Origin: CADEFF01 sp964569315
GTDB taxonomy: Bacteria; Pseudomonadota; Alphaproteobacteria; Dongiales; Dongiaceae
DNA length: 21,679 bases
Direction of reading: 5' to 3'
Assembly (NCBI GenBank): GCA_964569315.1
Contig: CAZMUZ010000062.1
Span: forward strand, 1-21,679
Positions 7,708 to 15,221 of this stretch are shown here, piece by piece (within the stretch, counting starts at the first letter, position 1; each line of letters begins with the position of its first letter). The position numbers were made by a program, and so were the translations under genes. The notes beneath the pieces are model-generated. The model was not told where the DNA came from. It searched no databases and saw nothing but the letters and a program-made list of their open reading frames with translations.

Positions 7708-8385
7708 TCAGCCGACCTCGGCGGGGCGGGGCCGGGTCAGCAGCCGGCCGCCGTCGAGCCGGAGCTGGCGGTGGCCGAACCGGTTGACCAGCGCCTCGTT
7801 GTGCGTGGCGATCAGCACGGTGGTCCCGAGCTTGTTCAGCTCCTCGAAGAGATACATGAGGCGCATGGCGATGCGGTCGTCGACATTGCCGGTGGGCTCG
7901 TCGGCGATGAGCAGGCTCGGCCGGGCGATGATGGCGCGCGCGATCGCGACGCGCTGCTGCTGCCCGCCGGAGAGCCTTGCCGGCCGCGTCTCGATCTGGT
8001 CGCCGAGCCCGACCCACTGCAGCAGCTCGGTCACGTGCTGCCTGATCTCGCCGCCTTTGGCGCCGGCGAGACGCAGCGGCAGGGCCACATTGTCGAAGGC
8101 GCTCAGATGCGGGATCAGCCGGAACTCCTGGAACACCACGCCGATCCGCCGCCGCATTGCCGGCAGGTCGCCGCGGGCGAGCGCGTTGACATCGCGCCCG
8201 AAGAGATTGAGCCGGCCCTTGGAGGGCCGCACCGCGAGATGCAGCAGCTTCAGCAACGTCGATTTGCCGGCGCCGCTGGGGCCGACCAGAAAATGGAACG
8301 AGCCCGGGGCCAGCGCGAAGGAGATATCGTGCAGGACCTCCGGGCCGGTGCCATAACGCACCGACACGTCTTCGAGCAGGACCAA
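7708..8385 (-). CDS. ftsE: Cell-division ATP-binding protein FtsE
   Basis: Cytosolic ABC ATPase of the FtsEX divisome complex. With the TTG at 8385 as start the protein is 225 residues, the usual FtsE length. It shows Walker A GPSGAGKS (35-42), the Q-loop VVFQEFRLIPH (Q86), the signature LSGGQQQRVAIARA (from 138), Walker B LLIADEP with catalytic E163, and the switch H195 in ATHNEA. No in-frame ATG lies close. An ATG at 8535 would add 50 residues with no ABC homology and would run into the opposite gene at 8525. AAGGGA lies 10 bases before the TTG and supports it. First gene of the ftsE-ftsX-ydcF-plsC operon, divergent from the DUF3426 gene. Confidence 0.9.
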   Translation of the reverse strand: MVLLEDVSVRYGTGPEVLHDISFALAPGSFHFLVGPSGAGKSTLLKLLHLAVRPSKGRLNLFGRDVNALARGDLPAMRRRIGVVFQEFRLIPHLSAFDNVALPLRLAGAKGGEIRQHVTELLQWVGLGDQIETRPARLSGGQQQRVAIARAIIARPSLLIADEPTGNVDDRIAMRLMYLFEELNKLGTTVLIATHNEALVNRFGHRQLRLDGGRLLTRPRPAEVG

Positions 8386-8467
8386 GGACGCAAAATCCCT
8401 TGCCGGGGAACGCGGTAGGGGCGGAGTCTCGCACAGGCGTTTTAGGCCGTCCAGCGGCGCGGCCCGC

Positions 8468-8496
8468 TTGCCTTCGGATGGGCAAATTCCTATAAC
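8468..8496 (+). promoter_or_regulatory. Candidate sigma-70 promoter for the zinc-ribbon/DUF3426 gene
   Basis: TTGCCT (8468-8473) and TATAAC (8491-8496) are spaced by exactly 17 bases in the 139-base divergent gap between ftsE and the gene starting at 8525. Transcription would begin near 8503, only about 20 bases before the ATG, so the leader is short. CGGAG at 8506-8510 is the only ribosome-binding candidate and lies rather far upstream (14 bases). Confidence 0.5.
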
Positions 8497-8524
8497 GCAG
8501 AGAACCGGAGCTTTTGCGCCCTCG

Positions 8525-9196
8525 ATGATTCTCACCTGCCCGGCCTGCTCGACACGCTATGCCACCGACCCAGCTGCGCTTGGCGTGTCAGGGCGGAAGG
8601 TGCGTTGCGCGAAATGCCAGCATCTCTGGCATCAGCTTCCGCCCATGGACATGCCGCAGCGCGTCGAGCTGACGCCCGAAGCGGACCCGCTCGCGACTCC
8701 GGAGCCGGTCGCGATTCCGCCGCGCCCGCGCAGCCGCGCGCCGCAGCCGGTCAACACCGGATTCGGATTGCTGCTGCTGGTCGTCGTGCTGTTCGGCGTC
8801 GCGGCTGCGGTGGGCTATCTGGGGCGCGAGCGCATCATCCAGCAATGGCCGGAGACGCGCGAGCTTTACGCGCTGATCGGGCTCGAGACGGCGGTGCTGG
8901 GCGAAGGGATGGAGCTCAGCAACATCAATTTCGTGCGGCAGACCATCGGCGGCGAGGAAGTGCTCGTCGTGCAGGGCGACATCTTCAACAAGACCGGCGA
9001 AATCCAGGGCGTGCCCAACCTGATGGCGACCTTGCGCAACGATCAGAACCAGTGGCTGTTCGACTGGGTATTCCGCATCGACAACCCCACGCTGGCCGCG
9101 GGCGAAACCGCGCATTTCAGCACCAGCACCAAGAATCCGCCGGCAGCCTCGAAGCGCATCACCATCAGCTTCACGGACAAGCCCGTGGGCGAATAG
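8525..9196 (+). CDS. MJ0042-type zinc-ribbon membrane protein with DUF3426 domain
   Basis: A 223-residue protein. It starts with an MJ0042 zinc ribbon whose cysteines are C5, C8, C28 and C31 (MILTCPACSTRY ... VRCAKCQHLW). A proline-rich linker (about 40-77) is followed by one membrane helix (79-99). A C-terminal extracytoplasmic domain (about 115-220) has the DUF3426 pattern EEVLVVQGDIFNKT ... VFRIDNPTLAAGE. The ribbon should stay in the cytoplasm, with the beta-rich domain in the periplasm. The family is common in proteobacteria and its role is unknown. I chose the ATG at 8525 because the zinc ribbon begins there and a good promoter sits just upstream. The next gene on the strand is a CpdR-like receiver 182 bases away with its own regulatory site. 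Confidence 0.85.
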   Translation: MILTCPACSTRYATDPAALGVSGRKVRCAKCQHLWHQLPPMDMPQRVELTPEADPLATPEPVAIPPRPRSRAPQPVNTGFGLLLLVVVLFGVAAAVGYLGRERIIQQWPETRELYALIGLETAVLGEGMELSNINFVRQTIGGEEVLVVQGDIFNKTGEIQGVPNLMATLRNDQNQWLFDWVFRIDNPTLAAGETAHFSTSTKNPPAASKRITISFTDKPVGE

Positions 9197-9264
9197 CCCT
9201 GACCCTGCGGTCAAATAAATAACGTGAATAATCCGAGGTTAACCTGAACGCGCCGCGTTAGGAA

Positions 9265-9279
9265 TTAACCAAGCTTTAA
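9265..9279 (+). promoter_or_regulatory. CtrA-type binding site, TTAA-N7-TTAA
   Basis: A perfect TTAA-N7-TTAA occupies 9265-9279, the full-site consensus for the alphaproteobacterial cell-cycle regulator CtrA. It lies 100 bases before the start of the CpdR-like gene. TTTAAT at 9294-9299 sits 14 bases further on, where a -10 box would be if CtrA covered the -35 region. The surrounding 180 bases are clearly more AT-rich than the genes and also hold the palindrome GGTTAACC (9237-9244). Confidence 0.55.
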
Positions 9280-9378
9280 ACTTTTCAACACAGTTTAATT
9301 ACATGCTTGGTCGGCGGTCGGAGGCCGCTTCCGTGCGATAGTGTCGCGGCTTCAACAACGCGGCAAAAGAGGAACCCG

Positions 9379-9774
9379 ATGGCGCGCATCCTTGTGGCGG
9401 AAGACGATGGGGCGGTGCGTCAGCTCGTGGTGCGCATCATCGAATCGCGCGGCCACGAGGTCACGGCGGTGGTCGACGGCGCCTTCGCGCTCGAAGCCCT
9501 CGCGCGGGAAAATTTCGACCTCCTGGTTACCGACATCGTGATGCCCCGGCTCGACGGCATCGCGCTTTCGCTGAAGCTCGCCAAGACCCATCCGAGCCTG
9601 CCGATCCTGATGATGACCGGCTATGCGATGGAACGGCAGCGGGCGCACGATCTCGAGGTGCTGGTGCACCGGGTACTGTCGAAGCCCTTCACCGTGGATC
9701 AGTTCGTCGCGGCCATGACCGAGACGCTGGCCGAAGGCAACCGCATCATGGCGGCGCGCGGCGCGGCCGCCTGA
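9379..9774 (+). CDS. CpdR-like single-domain response regulator
   Basis: A 131-residue stand-alone receiver domain with no output domain. The acidic pocket is E8, D9 and D10, the phosphorylated residue is D52 (LLVTDIVMP), the switch threonine is T80 (LMMTGYA) and the lysine is K102 (VLSKPFTVDQ). LLVTDIVMPRLDGI and RVLSKPF are close to CpdR, the alphaproteobacterial regulator that, when unphosphorylated, brings ClpXP to its substrates and so controls CtrA turnover. The ATG at 9379 is preceded by AAGAGGA at a good distance; upstream in-frame starts would add residues with no homology. A CtrA-type site lies 100 bases upstream. It could also be another orphan receiver such as a DivK relative, but CpdR fits better. 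Confidence 0.8.
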   Translation: MARILVAEDDGAVRQLVVRIIESRGHEVTAVVDGAFALEALARENFDLLVTDIVMPRLDGIALSLKLAKTHPSLPILMMTGYAMERQRAHDLEVLVHRVLSKPFTVDQFVAAMTETLAEGNRIMAARGAAA

Positions 9775-9781
9775 CGCCGAG

Positions 9782-9800
9782 GGACGCTTCGGGAGCGTCC
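9782..9800. terminator. Hairpin between convergent genes
   Basis: GGACGCT (9782-9788) and AGCGTCC (9794-9800) form a perfect 7-base-pair stem with a 5-base loop. It lies exactly in the 37-base gap between the convergent cpdR-like and TIGR02302 genes. There is no T-run on either side, so this is at best a weak or Rho-assisted bidirectional terminator. Confidence 0.4.
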
Positions 9801-9811
9801 GCCCGAATTCC

Positions 9812-12277
9812 TCAGAAACGATCCAGCAGACGGCGGAGATAGTCCCGCTCGTATTTCGGGCGGTACTGCTCGGAGGAACGGCGACGCAGCTCGTCGAGGA
9901 TCTGCCGCGCGCGCTGCAGATCGGCTTCGTCCGGGATCTTCACGTCGCCGGTGTCGATGATGCCGGTGCCGGGCTGGGTCTGCGCGGCGCCATCCGGATT
10001 CTGTCCCATGAGCTGATCGGCGCCGCCGCGGCCCGGCCGGCCGCCGAAGCGCTGCGCCAGCATGCGGGTCATGGCCTCGGCGCCCTGCATCAGCTCGTCC
10101 AGCGCGCGGCCTTGCGCCTCCGAGGCGGGGCCCGGCTGGTCGCGATCGAGCGCGCCGACGGCGTCGTTCATCGCGCGCTCCGCATTGCCGAGCTGCTGCG
10201 GGATGTCGCCGGTCAGCTCGCCGAACTGACGCATGATGTCGCCCAGCGTCTGCCGCAGCCCTTCCTGCTGCGCCGACTGGCCCCGCATGTCCGGGACGGG
10301 CGCGCCGCTCTCGGCCGATTGCGCGTCGCGGAAGGTCCGGTCGAGCAGGCTCTGTTGCTGTTGCGTCAGGGCCTGGAGCTGCTTCATGAGCTCGGCCGCC
10401 TCGTTTTCGCCCTCCTGCGCATTGCCGGAAGCCTGGCCCGATTGCAGGTTCTCCAGCATCTCCTGCAGCCGCGAGAGCATGTTGCGGGCCGCCTCGCGCG
10501 CGCCGGCCTCGGCCATCTGCCGCGCCTGATCCAGCATCTTCTGCAGGTCCTCGCGCTGCATCTTCACCGCGTTCGGGTCGATCGGCTCGAGCTGGCGTCC
10601 TTCCGCGAGATCGCGCTGCATGCGCTCGACCAGCGAATCGAGATAGTCGTTCATCGCCTGCTGCAACTCGTTCATCAGGCGCTGGATCTCCTCGTCCGGC
10701 GCGTTGCCGTCGAGCGCCTCCTCGAGCGCCTTCTGCGCGTCGCGCAGCCGCTGCAGCGCGACAGCGAGCTCGCCCTCCTCGATCCGGATCGCGGTGTCCC
10801 ACATGAGGGCCTGCACGGCCGGAATGGCGGTCGGGTTGTTGCGGTCGTAGCGGAGCCGGCCGATGGCCGCGCTGAGGCTCAGCATCGCAACGACGTCGTT
10901 CGCGTAGCTCGCCGTATCGGCCGCGATCACGCCGAGCGCGCCCGCCACGCCGCCGCGCTGATCCGGCTTCAGGGTCAGGAGCCGGCGGAGATCGATGATG
11001 GCGCGTGCCACCGGGTGGTGGAATTCGCGCTCCGGCAGGGTGAAGCTGACGGGCTCGCTGCGGCCGGTCTGCCCGACCGCATCATGCGCCACGAGCTGCA
11101 GCTCGACCTCGGTCCCCGCCAGCGGGTGCGCGGTGAGGTCGTTGAAGCTGCTGCCCTGTGCGTCGCGGGCGTTCCGGCCGGGCAAAGGCAGGGTGACCTC
11201 GATCGTCTGGTTGATGCCGGGCAGGGTGGGCCGCATCACCGCGCCGACGCCGGTCACGCCATGGTCGTCGCTCGCATGATATTGCAGATGGAGCACGCCG
11301 CGATCGGTCTGCGACGGATCGGCGGTGAGGGCGATCTTGGGCGCGTTGTCCGGCGTCACCGTCAGCGGCCATTCCGCGACGATCGTGCCGCCGGACGAGA
11401 TCGCCAGCCGGTCGCCGACCAGGATCGAGCTTTCCAGCCGCCAGCTATCCTCGCCGAAGGCCTCGAAGGGGAGATCCCTTTCGCCGATCGCAAGCTGCGG
11501 CGCGCGGCGCGGGCCGGAAAGCTGCGCCAGCACCTTGCTGCCTTCGGCGACCGTCACGGCGGTGCCGCTCGGCACAGTCGGTCCGGTTGCCGCGGCCCCT
11601 GCCGTGCCGGAGGAGAGCAGGACCGGGGGCTGGCCGGTATAGTCGGGCGGGGTGATCCAGATGTCGTAGGCGGTCGGCACAGCCTCGCCGACGAAGCCGA
11701 AGCCGGGCGTCACCGCGCGCATCAGCCGTTCGGGCGCATTCTCGCGCGCTGCTACCAGCGCCACGATCAGCAGAAGCCCGACGCCGGCGCGCAACCCCCA
11801 GGGGTCGCGTTTCGCAAGGCCGGGGCGCGGCCAGCCGAGGCGGAGCGCACCGAGGCCCGCCAGCAGCATCGTGCGATGCCGATGCCAGAGCTCGCGGATC
11901 GCCGGGGTTTCGGGATTGCCGGCGACGCGATCCTCGATCGTCGTCAGCGGCCGATGGGCGAAGCCGCTATCGAGCTCGACGCGCCGCCGCGCGGCATGGA
12001 GATCGGGGGCCGCAAAGCGCCGGAAACTGCGCCAGACCGACCACAGGAACGCGGCGGCGAAGGCCGCGAGAACCAGGAGATGGAGCCAGTCGGGCAGCGC
12101 CGGCAGGAGGTCGAAGAGCGCTACCGCGAGAAACAGCCCGGCCACGCCCAAGGCGGGCCAAAGCGCGGGCCAGAGCCGCTCCCACCAGAGCACGAGCCGC
12201 GCCAGCCAGACCCACCGGCCGAGCCGCGCTCTCAATTTGCGATCGATGACCGGATCCGCCGGTCCGCCGGTCGTCAT
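9812..12277 (-). CDS. TIGR02302-family (DUF4175) membrane protein
   Basis: An 821-residue protein typical of alphaproteobacteria and of unknown function. Two membrane helices (about 38-58 and 63-82) are followed by a soluble stretch and a third helix (about 162-178). A large region with beta-rich character comes next (PTAYDIWITPPDYTG, then Ig-like segments). The C-terminal third is low-complexity, rich in Gln, Glu, Ala and Met, and likely coiled coil (repeated QRLRDAQKALEEAL and MLDQARQMAEAG patterns). The protein ends in an Arg-rich tail (RRSSEQYRPKYERDYLRRLL). The large domain is presumably periplasmic. It begins 36 bases after lysA on the same strand and is the last gene of the argH-lptM-lysA run. 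Family call from the overall layout. Confidence 0.85.
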   Translation of the reverse strand: MTTGGPADPVIDRKLRARLGRWVWLARLVLWWERLWPALWPALGVAGLFLAVALFDLLPALPDWLHLLVLAAFAAAFLWSVWRSFRRFAAPDLHAARRRVELDSGFAHRPLTTIEDRVAGNPETPAIRELWHRHRTMLLAGLGALRLGWPRPGLAKRDPWGLRAGVGLLLIVALVAARENAPERLMRAVTPGFGFVGEAVPTAYDIWITPPDYTGQPPVLLSSGTAGAAATGPTVPSGTAVTVAEGSKVLAQLSGPRRAPQLAIGERDLPFEAFGEDSWRLESSILVGDRLAISSGGTIVAEWPLTVTPDNAPKIALTADPSQTDRGVLHLQYHASDDHGVTGVGAVMRPTLPGINQTIEVTLPLPGRNARDAQGSSFNDLTAHPLAGTEVELQLVAHDAVGQTGRSEPVSFTLPEREFHHPVARAIIDLRRLLTLKPDQRGGVAGALGVIAADTASYANDVVAMLSLSAAIGRLRYDRNNPTAIPAVQALMWDTAIRIEEGELAVALQRLRDAQKALEEALDGNAPDEEIQRLMNELQQAMNDYLDSLVERMQRDLAEGRQLEPIDPNAVKMQREDLQKMLDQARQMAEAGAREAARNMLSRLQEMLENLQSGQASGNAQEGENEAAELMKQLQALTQQQQSLLDRTFRDAQSAESGAPVPDMRGQSAQQEGLRQTLGDIMRQFGELTGDIPQQLGNAERAMNDAVGALDRDQPGPASEAQGRALDELMQGAEAMTRMLAQRFGGRPGRGGADQLMGQNPDGAAQTQPGTGIIDTGDVKIPDEADLQRARQILDELRRRSSEQYRPKYERDYLRRLLDRF

Positions 12278-12313
12278 GCGGTTCGGGCCCTTTCCAGGGC
12301 GCCGGGCGATGCG

Positions 12314-13609
12314 TCAGCCCACGCCCCGCGATTTGCGGGCCGCCGGGGGCGCGAGCCAGGCCGGCAGCCGGTCCATCGCCAGTATAGCGTCATAACCCAA
12401 GCGGGGCCTGACGATTTCGTGACCGGAGCCCTTGACCATGACCTCCGCCGCGGGGGGCCGCGTGTTGTAGGCGGAGGCCATGACCGCGCCATAGGCCCCG
12501 GCGGCACCGAAGGCGAGGAGATCGCCTGCGGCCAGCGGGGGCAGCGGGCGCTGCTCGGCGAAACGGTCGCCGGTTTCGCAGATCGGCCCCACCACGTCCA
12601 CGCGGTGCACCGGCGCATCGGAGGCCGGCTCCGCCACCGGCAGGATCGCGTGATAGGCGTCGTAGAGCGCCGGGCGGATCAGGTCGTTCATCGCCGCATC
12701 GACGATGACGAAATTGCGGCTCACGCCTTCTTTCACATAGAGCACTTCGCTGACCAGGATGCCGGCATCGCCGACGAGGCGCCGGCCCGGCTCGAGGATG
12801 AGGTCGAGCCCGAGCCCGCCGACCGTCTCGCGCACCAGCGCCGCATAGTCGGCGAGCGTCGGCGGCGGCTTGCCCTGATAGGCAATGCCGAGGCCGCCGC
12901 CGAGATCGAGGCTGCGCACCGGATGGCCCGCGGCGCGCAGGCTTTGCACGAGCTCCGCCATGCGCGCGAAGGCCTGGCGATAGGGAGCCAGCTCCTCGAG
13001 CTGCGAGCCGATATGGATGGCGAGGCCCTCGACCGCGATGCCCGGCAGTTTCGTGGCCTCGGCATAGGCTTCCGTCGCATGGCCTAGATCGATGCCGAAC
13101 TTGTTCTCCGCCTTGCCGGTCGAGATCTTCGCATGGGTCCGCGCATCGACATCCGGGTTGATGCGGAGGGCGACGGGCGCGCGGCGGCCCATCGACAGCG
13201 CGACCTCGTTGAGGAGCCGCAGCTCGGGGATCGATTCGACGTTGAACTGCCGGATGCCGGCTTCGAGCCCCGCACGCATCTCCCGCGCCATCTTGCCGAC
13301 ACCGGCGAAGACGATCTCGCCCGGCGCCACGCCCGCCGCGAGCGCCTGACGCATCTCGCCTTCCGAAACCACGTCGGCGCCGGCGCCTTCGGCCAGCAGG
13401 GTCGCGATCACCGCGCGGTTCGAGTTGGCCTTCAGCGAATAGCAGACGCGGACATTCATGCCGGCGAAAGCGGACCGGAAAGCGCCATAGGCATCGACCA
13501 GCGCCGCCGAGGAATAGCAATAGAAGGGCGTGCCGACGGCGCGCGCGAGCGCCGCCACCGGCACTCCCTCGGCGTGGAGCTGCCCGTCGCGATAGGCGAA
13601 ATGGCTCAT
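12314..13609 (-). CDS. lysA: Diaminopimelate decarboxylase
   Basis: Makes L-lysine from meso-diaminopimelate, the last step of the pathway, using PLP. The 431-residue protein carries the PLP lysine K60 in VCYSLKAN. It also has the glycine-rich phosphate loop LDLGGGLGIAY, the EPGRRLVGDAG segment and the C-terminal GPICETGDRFAE motif that brings the active-site cysteine of the dimer partner, followed by AAGAYG. The alanine-racemase-like barrel and C-terminal beta domain both look complete. The ATG at 13609 overlaps the stop of the lipoprotein gene (ATGA), so the genes are translationally coupled. The frame is open further upstream, but that stretch encodes lptM in another frame. Confidence 0.95.
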   Translation of the reverse strand: MSHFAYRDGQLHAEGVPVAALARAVGTPFYCYSSAALVDAYGAFRSAFAGMNVRVCYSLKANSNRAVIATLLAEGAGADVVSEGEMRQALAAGVAPGEIVFAGVGKMAREMRAGLEAGIRQFNVESIPELRLLNEVALSMGRRAPVALRINPDVDARTHAKISTGKAENKFGIDLGHATEAYAEATKLPGIAVEGLAIHIGSQLEELAPYRQAFARMAELVQSLRAAGHPVRSLDLGGGLGIAYQGKPPPTLADYAALVRETVGGLGLDLILEPGRRLVGDAGILVSEVLYVKEGVSRNFVIVDAAMNDLIRPALYDAYHAILPVAEPASDAPVHRVDVVGPICETGDRFAEQRPLPPLAAGDLLAFGAAGAYGAVMASAYNTRPPAAEVMVKGSGHEIVRPRLGYDAILAMDRLPAWLAPPAARKSRGVG

Positions 13610-13776
13610 AGCTCGTCCGGGTTCGGATATTGCCGCGGATACTGGTCGTGCTGACCCTCGGGCAGCTCCGGCGGGCCTTTCTTGCCGCAGGCGCTCATGC
13701 CGAGCGCGGCCAGCAGCAGCGTCAGCGCCAGAACCGGCCGGAGCCGGCGGCGGAAACCGGTGGTGTGGATGCTCAT
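13606..13776 (-). CDS. lptM: LptM/YifL-type small lipoprotein
   Basis: A 56-residue outer-membrane lipoprotein. It has a basic start (FRRRLRP), a hydrophobic helix (15-26) and a lipobox ending GMSAC, so signal peptidase II should cut before C30. The mature N-terminus CGKKGPPELPEG matches the CGxKGPL core of LptM (YifL), which in E. coli helps LptD mature in the lipopolysaccharide export complex. It sits between argH and lysA and shares ATGA overlaps with both. This position next to lysA is common for lipoproteins of this type. It is easily missed because it is short and lies inside a longer open frame. Confidence 0.85.
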   Translation of the reverse strand: MSIHTTGFRRRLRPVLALTLLLAALGMSACGKKGPPELPEGQHDQYPRQYPNPDEL

Positions 13777-15200
13777 AGATATCGCTCCCGCGCCGTCTTG
13801 ATCGCACGGCGCACATTGTCGGGGGCGGTGCCGCCGAAGCTGGTCCGGCTGGCGACCGACCGTTCGACGGACAATACCGCAAAGACGGCGTCGGTCACCC
13901 GCGGCTCGACCGCCTGCATGGCGGCGAGCGGCAGGTCGGCGAGGCTCGATCCGTGCTCGTCCGCGAGCTTCACGATGCGGCCGGTGATCTCGTGCGCCTC
14001 CCGGAACGGCAGGGCGAGCGTGCGCACCAGCCAGTCGGCGAGGTCGGTCGCGGTCGAATGGCCGCTCGCGGTGGCGCGCCGCATCGCTTCCGGGTCGGGC
14101 GTCATGTCGCGCACCATCCCGGCCATGGCGGCGACCGAAAGCATCAGGCTGTCGGTCGCCTCGAAGGTGAACTCCTTGTCCTCCTGCATGTCCTTGCCGT
14201 AGGTGAGGGGCAGGCCCTTCATCACCACCAGCAGCGCCTGCAGCGCGCCCAGCGCGCGTCCCGCCTTGCCGCGCACCAGCTCGGCCGCGTCCGGGTTGCG
14301 CTTCTGCGGCATGATCGAGCTGCCGGTCGAATAGGCGTCGGAAAGCCGCACGAAGCGGAACCCGTCGCTCGTCCAGAGCACGATCTCCTCGGCGAGGCGC
14401 GAGAGATGCACGGCGAGGATGGCGCCGGCCGCGAGATATTCGAGCGCGAAGTCGCGGTCGGCGACCGCATCCATCGAATTCGCGGCAGGCCGGTCGAAGC
14501 CCAGCGCCGTCGCCGTCGCCTCGCGGTCGATCGGGAAGGAGGTGCCGGCGAGCGCCGCCGCGCCGAGCGGCGATTCGTTGAGCCGCTTCCGCGCGTCGGC
14601 GAAGCGGCCGCGGTCGCGCTGGAACATCTCGACATAGGCCATCAGGTGATGGCCGAAGGTGACCGGCTGCGCCGGCTGCAGGTGGGTGTAGCCCGGCATG
14701 ACGGTTCCGGCATGCGGCTCGGCGAGGTCGAGCAGCCCTGCGACAAGTTCGCGCAAGCCTTCCTCGATCGCGTCGATCGCGCCGCGCACCCAGAGCTTGA
14801 AATCGGTCGCGACCTGGTCGTTGCGCGAACGCGCCGTGTGCAGACGCCCGGCCGGCGCCCCGATCAGCGCGGCGAGCCGCGCCTCGACGTTCATGTGAAT
14901 GTCCTCGAGCGAGCGAGAGAATTCGAAGGCGCCACGCTCGATCTCGCCGCGGATCTGCTCGAGCCCCTTGCGGATCGCCTCGCCGTCTTCTTGACGGATG
15001 ATCCCCTGGCGCACCAGCATGGCGGCGTGCGCGATCGAGCCCGCGATATCCTCGGCGAACAGCCGGCGATCGACGTCGATGGAGGCGTTGATGCGCTCCA
15101 TGATCTCGGCATGGCCGCCGGCGAAGCGTCCGCCCCACATGCGGTTGGCGGCCGGCTTCGCAGCTTCCATCTTCGGGCCGTGGCGGGTCTTCTCGGTCAT
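13773..15200 (-). CDS. argH: Argininosuccinate lyase
   Basis: Splits argininosuccinate into arginine and fumarate, the last step of arginine biosynthesis. The 475-residue protein is of the fumarate lyase superfamily. It has the HTARSRNDQV segment (121-130), H173 in YTHLQPAQP, and the signature loop GSSIMPQKRN at 293-302 with the catalytic serine. Length and order are normal for ArgH. The first 20 residues are lysine-rich and probably disordered; MWGGRF at 21 begins the conserved part. The chosen ATG at 15200 is supported by the 21-base gap to the divergent tlpA-like gene; the longer open frame upstream runs across that gene and is not real. Confidence 0.95.
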   Translation of the reverse strand: MTEKTRHGPKMEAAKPAANRMWGGRFAGGHAEIMERINASIDVDRRLFAEDIAGSIAHAAMLVRQGIIRQEDGEAIRKGLEQIRGEIERGAFEFSRSLEDIHMNVEARLAALIGAPAGRLHTARSRNDQVATDFKLWVRGAIDAIEEGLRELVAGLLDLAEPHAGTVMPGYTHLQPAQPVTFGHHLMAYVEMFQRDRGRFADARKRLNESPLGAAALAGTSFPIDREATATALGFDRPAANSMDAVADRDFALEYLAAGAILAVHLSRLAEEIVLWTSDGFRFVRLSDAYSTGSSIMPQKRNPDAAELVRGKAGRALGALQALLVVMKGLPLTYGKDMQEDKEFTFEATDSLMLSVAAMAGMVRDMTPDPEAMRRATASGHSTATDLADWLVRTLALPFREAHEITGRIVKLADEHGSSLADLPLAAMQAVEPRVTDAVFAVLSVERSVASRTSFGGTAPDNVRRAIKTARERYL

Positions 15201-15221
15201 GCGTAATCGTTCGGTGAGGTC

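Noticed and set aside
9201..9212. GACC-CTGC-GGTC hairpin after the DUF3426 gene as a terminator
   Set aside because: A 4-base-pair stem is too weak and there is no T-run.
10112..13087. A 991-codon open frame on the plus strand opposite TIGR02302 and lysA, and a similar 921-codon one at 5653-8418 opposite plsC-ftsE
   Set aside because: Both are rich in Arg, Ala, Gly and His, lack any domain, and mirror well-supported genes on the other strand. Long antisense frames are expected at this GC content.
13606..15138. A 510-codon minus-strand frame overlapping argH
   Set aside because: Only its last 56 codons (the lipoprotein) are real; the rest is Arg-rich shadow of argH in another frame.
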